Assembly (NCBI RefSeq): GCF_033958435.1 | Contig: NC_134137.1 | Coordinates: forward strand, 63,876,001-63,940,000 | Reading direction: 5' to 3' | Source: Carettochelys insculpta | Lineage: Eukaryota > Chordata > Testudines > Carettochelyidae | Length of the DNA: 64,000 bases | Shown here: one piece after another, positions 54,974 through 64,000 of the stretch | Layout: each line of letters begins with the position of its first letter | How positions within the stretch are numbered: the first letter of the stretch is position 1 | The notes under the pieces: generated by a model | Database searches by the model: none | The model's input: only the letters and a program-made list of their open reading frames with translations | Told to the model about the DNA's origin: nothing | Translations under genes and position numbers: made by a program

Positions 54974-57094
54974 AGCAACAATACAGCTGGGATTTTTAAA
55001 AGCAGTCTTTCTCTATCTTCATAAACAGTCACTTAACTTTTGGCACCAGCTTGTCATTTGATACACAAGACCATCACACAGTTGAATTCAGTGGAGTTAT
55101 GCAGATTTATGGTAATTGATAATCTGGCCATTAGAAAAATTTTTGGTAAGAGCCTATTTCCCTCTCAAAAATATTATTACTAACTTACAACAAAGTAAGT
55201 GCACAAAGTGAACGTGAAGATTAAGCTGCTCAGATTTCAACTAGTGCTGTGGGGTTTGCTATGAGTAATGAGTCAGACAACCAGAGCAGTACAGAAAATA
55301 CTTATGAACCCACTGAAGAGATATACAGAACTGTTCTGCAAGACTAGGGAGTAGAGTAGCAAGTGTGAGAGGTTGGATTACAGGGGTCCCTTTGGGATTG
55401 TCACTCGGTGTGATGGTCATGCCACTGAGCCTGGCAACCTGCCCTCTGTAGCACCCCACCACTCTGTTTTCCTGGGCCAGAAGCTCTAGTTTCCCTCCAG
55501 CCAAAACCTGCACTACAGGTCACCACCCTCTACAGAGCAACGCAGACACTGAATCAGTTCCAGGAAGCCTCAGCTATAAGGCCATTGACCGCACCCAGGA
55601 ACACAGCCCAAAGAGCATCAAAACGACAATAAATTGGTCTTACTCTGTATAGAAGTTTTACACAGGGAAAGCTTATATGGTCGATCTCTAACAACAAAAG
55701 AGAGAGAAGCACAGTGGTTCTCTTCTTCCCCCCCACCCCCCCATAACAATTTTTTACACTGAGTTTGATAATAAAGAAAAATATTTTGATTAAGTATAAA
55801 AAGTAGGTTTAGGTAATTGCAAGTGAAAACAGACAGATCAAAGTTAAATTACTGAGTCAAAAATAAACAAGACATGCCAGCTAATCCTAATACACAAAGA
55901 AGCTTGTTACATGTATACACGTGCTAATGTTAGCTCTCAACAGGTTAGCGTGTCTGCAAATAGCAGGGTAGCTATGTTGTCTTCTTCCCCTACCCAGTAT
56001 GTAAAAGGCAGTTTAAAATCACGCCTCGTACACTTGTGTATTTGAGTGCAACACTGAAGACCAGATCTTCAAGTGGCATAAAATCACATCAGTTCATTTG
56101 ACTTGAATGGTGTTACAACTGTGTACACCCGCAGAGGCTCTGATTTTGTTCCTGTATCCATTCTGAATTTTGCTTGCTAATTCCCAACTACAAAGCTGCA
56201 GGCAGCTAAGGAACGAGCCGTGTCTAGGTCTACAACTAGGGAATTAGGGGTGCGATTCCTTGCTTGCATACACATGCTCATCCTAGCAGTGTAGCCATGT
56301 AAGCAGCAACACAGGCATAGTTCAATCATATCAACTATACACCCTGCAGTTTCAGGCAGCTACGTAATTGGTATGGCAAAGCCATGCCTCTGCTTTCAGT
56401 GCTACCATGGCCATCCTTTGCTGTTTATACACATGCTCACTTGATGAGCACTACCACAATTGCACCTACACAAGCAGGGGAGGCAAACCTCTAGGTCATA
56501 GCACAGATGTAGCCATGCTGGCTAGAAGGGAAGTTGTTTCAATTGTCTACTGCATCGTGAGGATTATTATAGTAAGGTTAGTGAGTGGCTTCTTAGCTTC
56601 TTCCACTAATTTAATTGAAACTGAAAATGGAATATTGTGAAATCATTTGGCAACAGCAGCACTCAGACGCAACATGAGGCTGTTGCCATGAGATTAAGAT
56701 TAAACTTCGTATGATAAACAAAAGACAAACACATTTAGTTGGCTAAGCCCCAATCAATGGAAAGCTTTCTTTTGTGTGGGGGGTGAGGGTCTGGATACAA
56801 AGAGGCCAATGAGTCATGTGACATACAGACGCTAATTTCACGTTTTGGTACTTTCTCAAAATCAACATGACAGTACTCTGAGAGAGCAGCAAGTTTACAA
56901 AGCACAGTGATTTACAATATTTGGTGCATTTTATCCTGAATTCAGCATTTCAAAATTCTAAATATGACAAGAGCAGAAATACCAGAACTCAGTTTGTGTG
57001 TCCTCTCTGAGCCAAATCCTGCCTATGAAGGCTTCACTGAGGTTACAGAGCTATATCAAAGTAAGATTTAGTTTTCTAGGTTTCCATTATTATC
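54974..57094. other. Unique AT-rich DNA, nothing identified
   Basis: Short frames only; no recognised repeat apart from a C-run near 55730. Confidence 0.5.
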
Positions 57095-57490
57095 TTCTAT
57101 GAATCTATAGAATTTAGAGACGGAAAAAATCCTCACAGGTCATCAGGTCTAATTCTATGAAGTATGTTTTCCAGCATCTACCTTTCCCCGCCTTGAATTC
57201 CCCAACCTGCTCTCTCCACTCCTACCAGGAAGTATTTCCCCAAATCTATGTTTATTGTTTTATCACAGTTCTCCTAGTTGTTTCCCTCCCCTCTCCCATA
57301 TATCATATTTAGAACTTCCTCTTTCTCCTTGGTGTTAATGTTCTCCACGTATTTCTAGTCTGTTTTGTCTCTGCTTTAATATCTTGTCTAAGAAAAACTA
57401 TTTAGCTCTTTTAAGTCAATCCCTCCATGCCCTGTGCATTTTTGTTGCCCTTCTCTGCATTTCTTTCAGCATGTCCACATCTTTGTGTGG
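57095..57490 (-). mobile_element. Old CR1-type LINE 3' end
   Basis: Reversed CR1 signature: ATAGAATTTAGAGACGGAAA...CACAGGTCATC at the tail, then the TTTTTGTTGCCCTTCTCTGC stretch that encodes the RT thumb on the other strand. Highly diverged. Confidence 0.65.
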
Positions 57491-57499
57491 CCAGAGGTC

Positions 57500-58155
57500 C
57501 AATTGAGAAGGGACCCTGGCATCTCCAGTGAGCACCACTGACCGGACCATTAAAAGTCCAGCTGCTAAGGCTGACAAGCTCCCTACCTGGCTCTGTGTGG
57601 TTCCTGGAATCAGTAACATGCACCCCTGGCTCCTAAGCAGAGGCACAGCCAGGGAGGCTCCATGCCCTGTCCCTGTCCTGTGCACTAGCTCCTCAGGTTG
57701 GGAACCCCAGCCAATGGGAGCTCAGAGGGCAGCATCTGTGGGCACAGCACACCCACCACGAAGAGCTGCCTGGCTACTCCTCTGCCTATGAGCCAAGGGA
57801 CAAGGTGCTGATTCCAGGGAGTCTCCAGAGTAAGTGCTGCCCAGATCCTGCTCCTGACACCCCAACACTGCCCAATTCCTGAGTCCCCTCTGCACCCAAA
57901 CTGACATCCCAGAGCTCATGCACACACCTTGCACCATAGCTCCCTGCCCTAGATTGGAATCCTCTCTGACCCAAATTCTCTTCTGGAGTCTGCCTCCCAT
58001 GGCCTATGACCCCGCCCCAGCCCAGTGAAAATGTGTGAGTGAGGGTGGGGTACAGCGAGCAACAGAAGGAGAGGGAACGGAGTGAATGGGTGGGCTTGGA
58101 GAAGGGGTGAGGCAAGGGTGTTCAGTTCTGTGTGATTAGAAAGTTAGCAGCCCTA
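57500..58155. mobile_element. GC-rich non-autonomous hAT-like element
   Basis: The right end reversed reads TAGGGCTGCTAACTTTCTAAT followed by GAACTGAACACCC, a terminus I associate with a common turtle hAT-like repeat. The interior contains ATTAAAAGTCCAG and CCAATGGGAGCTC blocks typical of it. The left end is not defined. Confidence 0.5.
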
Positions 58156-59374
58156 CCACAAGTATCAGAAAAACTCTCCCCCTCTCGCTCTGGCACCACA
58201 TCTCTGAACTACAGGGAAAGATGAAGCATCTCCTTATGAAGTCACCTGACCCAGGGTGAAGAGAAGCCAGCCCTGTTACTCAGGGCCACTTCACCCAAAT
58301 AAGATTAAAATCCCACCAACCTGCCCTTTCCCAACGGCATTAATGGCCCCTTGCCCTCACTTCCAGAGTGAGAGAAGTGGCTGGGAGGGGCCTAGCGATG
58401 GCACAAGCCAGAAAGGGTACCAGAAACATCAGGCTACAGCTGACGTGAGCTCACTTGCCATGCAGGGAGATTGGTATAGGAAAGATAATCTCTCTACTTC
58501 TCTGCTCCAGTTCTCTCACAAACTTAAGTTACTCCACAGCCTCAGCAGCTGTGGGGTTAACAGGCCAGCCAGTGTGCGTGAAAGCCAGCTGCTGCCTTTG
58601 TTCCACTCTGCTCTGCGCTGGAAAGAAGACCAGGTTAGGCTCTTGCGCTTTCCCTCAAGACAGCAGCAGCTGTGCTATCGGGAAGCTGAAGGCTAATGTT
58701 TTTATGCTATTCGTCCACAGCAGCAAGAGAACCTCTCCTGGCCTCTCCCGTGTGCTATTTCCATCAGGAAAATCTGCATTATGCATTCCAAAAACCCCAC
58801 ATTTACTCTTGGCCAAAATTCTACTAATGAGAAGAGCTGCTACCATGCTCAGAAAAACCAATAAACATTCTTCTGTGCTAATTGTTAGAGGGCTTGTCCT
58901 TTCATCCTCCCACATCTCTGACCCTTCTCACATGAACAGAGCAGCAACACCCAAAATTTGGAGATGAAAACAATATTATATTTATTGGGGTTAGCTTCCA
59001 GAAAGCATGAATCCAATGTCCTTTCCTTGTTCCTTTGTTTTTTCCCCTTATTCCTCAGCTATACCTTAACCAATCATTCTACTGAAATTTAACTAACCAA
59101 TCCTAACATTGTTACATGGTTACCTAACCAATTGTATCTCACCACCTTAATTGGTTCACACCCAGGAAAATTAATTATACAGCAGATAGAAACAACCAGA
59201 GGGCCAGACAATACAGATAAACAATAGACAGATGGGGAGCGTAACAACAAAGTAGAGAAACAACGATTTCACAACCCCAGCTATTGATAAGTGGGGCCCT
59301 TGCTGGATGAGGGAGGTAACATTGTCCATCACTACTCAGAATAGTCTCTCTCCATCCATGGTTATTGATGATGA
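58156..59374. other. Unique DNA, nothing identified
   Basis: The 58256-58967 plus-strand frames have no recognised domain. A short (GAT)n lies at 59366-59380. Confidence 0.45.
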
Positions 59375-59460
59375 TGATGATCCTGCTTTAGGCAGGGGGG
59401 CTGAACTAGATGACCTCCTAAGGGCCCTTTCTAGCCCTAGGATTCTATAACTCTATGATA
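59375..59460 (+). mobile_element. CR1 3' end scrap
   Basis: Contains GGGGCTGAACTAGATGACCTCC and a tail GATTCTATAACTCTATGAT, the last ~85 bp of a CR1. Confidence 0.75.
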
Positions 59461-61785
59461 AGTGGGTCCTTGCCAGCCAGAAAGTTCTCAACCTCAGTTT
59501 CCTTAAAATTTTCTAGGCTCTTCCCTTTACTGCTTTCCTAACAGCCTCAAATTGCCTTATTTCAATGTGACTAGCTTGGAACGTGCCAAGATGTTATGGA
59601 CGTTCCTGCTGCTTAGTCAGAATCCTTAGCTCAAAAACAAGGCCTCTGACAATTATATAGGGATACACTTATTTCGATTCTTTATTTTTATATCCCTGAA
59701 TGAACACACCTAATTACAGGCAGGCCCAGACATCTATATCCAACACTAACCTGGCCTTGAAAACTGCAAAGGTTGCCTCTTTTTGCTGCTGTCTTATAGG
59801 CAATATCGGTTTATTTAAAAGTCTACGCTTCCTTCGGTAAAACAAAAAATAAAACTCTTTACGTTTCTCATCATCTTGAGCTAATGCAGCACTCTAAATA
59901 TTTGCAGAATGCTTGTAACTTCAGGAGTAACAAGCAGCATCAACTAAAATGCAACTCATATTAGTGTGAGAAATTTTAACACAAGCCAGGTCTTCAAGAG
60001 CATTGTTCCTTAGGTGCCTGCCTCATTCTGCATTGTGTTAGCACCTTAACTTTACCTTTGCCATACTGTCACTTGTGCATAGGAATCTTTAAGCTGGCAT
60101 TGTTGGAGGTCTCTCAAGTTGGCAGGTAGGAATTTTGCGATTAGAGCTTTATCCCTCCTGAACTTATGTTCAGTCACTCTATGTAAACTAATGCATAGAG
60201 GTCCACTTACTTGTCTTTGGTGTGGTGCTTTAGAGGAGGTCTATTAGTGACGTGTTCTAATTTTCTGTGTTCTCTGAACACTGTTCCCTTTGGAGTTTCA
60301 AATCCAGCTGGGTAGCAGCAGCTCCTTGATATCATCTGCTACTGTACGCAGAAGCCCATTCATCCGTACAGTACCGAGCTGGCATGGAGCTTAGCCAGTG
60401 ATGGCAGTAGAGTGCACAGCTTCTTCCTTTCCTGCACACTACGTCTACCATTCCAGTAGTCAAAGCTTTCTGGTGCAACTGCCCTGGGACGAGCATTCTG
60501 GGGGGGCCCTGGAACCAGCATCGGGGTCAGACCCACCCCCACACTCCCCAGTGATTCAGCTTGGAGCTGGAAGAGAAGAGCAAGCTAGGGCCAGGTTATT
60601 CTGCTTCCCACCACCAATACCAGGACCCCCACTAGTCCCCTGGGCTGCACTATGAAGGGAATGCGCTTAGAGGAAGGGGTAGAAGGGGGGGTGCAGGGAG
60701 AAGCAGAAGCTATGGGGAAGGGATACAGCAGAGATGGAGCAAGGGTGGACAGGGTAGGGCTTGGGGTAGAAGGAGGGTTGTCCTGGGACCCACACTCCTT
60801 TAGGGATGGCCCTGCCAATAGCGTCCCCATTTCCCATCAGTTGCCATCTACTTCTTCCTCTTGTGGTACCCATCCCACCAGCCTCTTTGTTTCTGCCCCA
60901 CAGTCCCGTCTGTTCTTCCTCCCCTCCCAGCTTCTTGCTCTACTTCCCTTCCTATCAACTAACTCCCCACTACTCTGTCCACCCTCTTCCTGCCCAAAGG
61001 TATCCCATCCCCCAACTACTACCTTCCCAAATGCCATCTGTCCCATTTCTTTCAATCCCAAGTCCCAGCCAGAGCTGATTTTTCCAAAGTAATTTCAGGA
61101 ATGAGAGGGTTAATAAAAATGGGGAACAAACATTTAACAATGTGCATGTGAGAATGGACGACTCCTTATCTTGTACGTGTACAGGCCACAGCTGGTTTTA
61201 GAAACCTGCAGAGCTGTAGTTCATAAGACAAGCCACTGGGTGATGTGCACCCGAGTCCTGAAGACAATGTTCAGGTCGCAGTTTGTATGTTTGCTTGGAC
61301 ATTCTAGGACAAAGTGCTCTTAGCTGCTGGTATGCATTCCCACCGAAGTCAACAGCATTGCAGGAACTTGGCATGTCCTATATAAACATCTGGGCTAGCT
61401 ACTATCATCAGCCAAAAGATGAGGTGAAACCTAGAGGTCGTGCCTGTTGCTCTTGAGAAAGCCTGCCTCAAATTTGCTGACCATTTCCTTTCCCTTTCCA
61501 CCCGGTAGGGTTTCCCTTAACATGTCCTATCCTTGGTGGGGCATTGCCAGAGGAAACAGTAACAAACCTTCCCCTCACACAGAGTTCAAGGTTGTTTGTC
61601 TTCACTCTCACTCAGTCCATAACAGGAGGGTTTGGAAATCAGAGACTCAGATGATTACCTGGATAATGGAGGAAGGATGGAAGAATGTCCTAAACTTATG
61701 CAGCTCTTCCTTGGAATTCAGAGCCAGGTTAGACTTGTTTTCAAAGTGTAACAACTACTGTTTAAACATACTGTTAAAAATAAAC
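59461..61785. other. Unique DNA; GC-rich patch at about 60480-61080
   Basis: No recognised gene. The patch has a C/T-rich half after 60840 and a G/A-rich half before it. Its open frames (60652-61092 plus, 60585-60830 minus) are low-complexity. Confidence 0.45.
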
Positions 61786-61872
61786 TATCGTGTTAGTCTT
61801 TAAAGTGTTACTTGACTGCTTTTTTGTTTTGATAGTATATAGACTAGCACATCCCCTCTCTCTTCCTGTTAA
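61786..61872 (+). mobile_element. Penelope-like 3' terminal fragment
   Basis: Contains GTTAGTCTTTAAAGTGTTAC, TTGACTGCTTTTTTGTTTTG and ATAGTATATAGACTAGCACA, nearly identical to the right end of the element at 13292-13757. 5'-truncated. Confidence 0.8.
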
Positions 61873-63803
61873 AACAGATGTTTTTCTTTCTTTCACATCT
61901 GCCACCCCCTTGCTTTTAGTTACCTGCTGGCTTACATAACCACATCCCTACCTCTCTTCCCAACATGTCTGAGGCTCAGTTAGCCCCTGTGTCCATTCCC
62001 AAGCCTGAGAGTTTCAGCAGCCCATCAGGCCAGTGGTGCTTTCCAGGCCTGCTGACAAGCAAGATTTGAGACCTCTTGGGCTGAATATAGAATTAAGATC
62101 CAGAAACTGAGTTCTAGGTCCAGTTCAGGCAATAACTCTCTTTATAGGTTTGAGCTAGTCGTTTACCACCACCCTTTTACTCGTTCCTCCCTACCTGGAT
62201 ATTGAAATTATTAGCCTGGATTTGTTTTGTGTTCAAGTCCTGGAGTAGAGTCCCATTGTGACAGGTGCTGTACAAACAAAACAAAACTGTTCCCCACCCC
62301 TCTCTTCTGCATTCACTTGACAAAGGTACTTCACACATTTTGAAAAAGCACACACCACAACCCTGCTTGCAACCTGGGGACATGCCTTTTTCCACTAGTA
62401 AAACTCCCATCAGTTTCTATGGATTTACTCCATGCACTGAATGGCTGGAAGTGGAAGCAAGTTGTGACCTGTCTGACCAATCAACAAGAGCTTGCTTTTA
62501 CCCAGCCTCCTTTTATTTGGCTCAGATTACAGCAACCTAGAGAACGTGCTCTATATTCCTACACTGTCATGGCAATGGAGATCAGCTTAAGCACTCCACT
62601 CAAATGTCCTGCTCTTTTAATAGCTGGCGGTAGACCAAGAGCACACCTAGGCAATAGTACTTGACATGGGGATGGCTGCCACAAGACAGGCAGAGCTGTT
62701 CACATTTAAGGAATGGTGCAAAGCTCAGCCCCTGTCAGACTTTTGCCTGGATGTTTCCTTAACTTTTAGAGAGGAATCTTTTGATTGGACTCAGCTTTCT
62801 ACTGTTCAGTGAATGCAGGTGCAGTGTTTGCTGTGCCACATAACCTAAAGCAGTAAATGAGAAGCAGTCCAGTGCAGTGTTCGCACACTTCCTGTGCGAT
62901 TTATTTGGTTCCACTCCGCGTGCTGCAGTTAGAGCCCAGACAACTGCAGTTTTCCAGCCCTTGCAGAAACATGGGCTTTCTGTTCCCCAGCACAGTGGGT
63001 TGTTCCTTTCAACAGGAAACGCGCAAGGGGTTGGAGAAGGCAAACTGAAGTAGCTCTCACAGGTGCAGGTGTAGAAGGCATGTCTGGCTCATTCATAAAA
63101 TCTTTGTTTCCCACTGTCCCTTTAAATTTAAACCTGCCACTGTAATCTCAGCTCTGGGCCTTCCATAATTTACAGGAGGCTTGTAACTCAATTATGCTAA
63201 TAACTCTGCCTACCCAGGCAATAAGGAGAGGATGCACACGTTACTTGCCTTCTTCTAGTGGGGAGGCAATAGAAAAGTTATTGGCAAAACAGCTGCTTAA
63301 AATACCAGCACCTAACCCATATAGAGCGTTCTAGTCCAGCCCTGCTTGGGCTGCCAGAAGGCTGGCTCTGCAGGCAGTGGATAATAATTCTGCTGCCACC
63401 ACACTCATTATTTTAATCTACAATTACCAGTCATTATGATTATCTCCCACCCGCCGTTCCTCCAGAGACTTCTCCTCTTTGTTCCAAACCTCTTACGCAT
63501 ACAGTCACTCTGCCTTCCGTCTTCACTTTCAGTGAAAAAGCAGAAAGCCTCTTCGGTTACTCTCAGGGCCAGATTCTGCCCTCACTGATGTCAGGGTAAA
63601 GGAAGGCAGAACCCGCTCCAAAGCTGGCATTTTCCTTCCATACCCAGCACCAGCCTGTAATAAAAAGATTTTAACTCTATCTAGCTTGAGGGATTTTGCT
63701 GTCCCCTGCCAGATTCTGGAGCTCTTGCCCCAAACTGGAACATAGGCTAATGCTCCTCCTCCTTCCCCCACAGGACAGGGGCAGTCTTTCCCCACTACCA
63801 CAC
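61873..63803. other. Unique DNA, nothing identified
   Basis: No recognised gene or repeat. Confidence 0.45.
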
Positions 63804-63806
63804 TAA

Positions 63807-64000
63807 GGCTACGTCTACACGTGAAGCCTACTTCGAAGTAGCTTATTTCAATGTAGCGACATTGAAATAGCCTATTTCGATGAGTAACGTCTACACGTCC
63901 TCCAGGGCTGGCAACGTCGATGTTCAACTTCGACGTTGCACAGCACCACATCGAAATAGGCGCAGCGAGGGAACATCTACACGCCAAAGTAGCACACGTC
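63807..64000 (+). mobile_element. PIF/Harbinger element, left end (continues past window)
   Basis: Begins GGCTACGTCTACACGTG after TAA (63804-63806). It follows the left end of the 54262 copy closely (CGATGAGTAACGTCTACACG, AGGGCTGGCAACGTCGATG), with an additional TTCGAAGTAGC block near 63830. Whether it is full-length or a 682-bp derivative cannot be seen. Confidence 0.85.

Noticed and set aside
58256..58967. Two overlapping plus-strand frames of 146 and 170 codons that might be a host exon
   Set aside because: Overlapping in different phases, no recognisable domain, no convincing splice sites.
63529..63987. 152-codon minus-strand frame at the right edge
   Set aside because: Runs from unique DNA into Harbinger terminal sequence; no domain, and the unique part shows no splice or homology support.

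Overview
This window looks like nuclear DNA from a non-avian sauropsid, most likely a turtle. The grounds are the mix of repeats: many CR1-type LINEs in several subfamilies and ages, PIF/Harbinger elements with ends of the GGCTACGTCTACAC type, Penelope-like elements with a GIY-YIG endonuclease, a DIRS-like ORF1 remnant, hAT-type fossils and MIR/CORE-SINEs. I see no convincing host protein-coding exon, rRNA or functional tRNA gene. The open frames are either remnants of transposon genes or chance frames. The species call is inference; the element families are read from the sequence.

Layout. Bases 1-1786 are the right-hand part of a PIF/Harbinger element carrying a Myb/SANT-type gene on the minus strand. 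It sits inside a DIRS-like ORF1 remnant (1787-3702). Bases 3.7-13 kb are mostly unique AT-rich DNA with one CR1 copy (5368-6408), a MITE and a MIR. Bases 13-22.7 kb hold a folded-back Penelope-like remnant with a 13-bp target duplication, a second Penelope-like copy that keeps the GIY-YIG domain, CR1 copies on both strands (one with an open 411-codon reverse transcriptase frame) and palindromic MITEs. Bases 24.4-28.8 kb are a long, old minus-strand CR1 interrupted by a Penelope-like tail and a hAT-like element. Bases 29-34 kb hold an APE-endonuclease fragment of another non-LTR element and several DNA transposons, including a 682-bp Harbinger derivative.

The most informative locus is 36599-42499: a Harbinger element with 3-bp TAA duplications that keeps a broken DDE transposase gene (+) and a broken Myb/SANT gene (-). 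A CR1 has inserted into it, and a solo LTR (39173-40235, 5-bp GTCAG duplication) has inserted into that CR1. A second solo LTR of the same family lies inverted at 48145-49206 (GGGGT duplication). Bases 49.2-52 kb are a CR1 interrupted by a hAT-like element with an internal minisatellite. Bases 53-55 kb are an LTR-like repeat holding a hAT-like element and a second 682-bp Harbinger derivative. The rest to 64 kb is mostly unique DNA with old repeats, ending in the left terminus of one more Harbinger element.

How the parts relate. The 682-bp copies are built from the two ends of the longer Harbinger element, with both genes removed, so they would have depended on transposase from longer relatives. 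The nested insertions give a relative order of events: DIRS-like before Harbinger at 1.8 kb; Harbinger, then CR1, then LTR at 36.6-42.5 kb; LTR-like before hAT and Harbinger at 53-55 kb.
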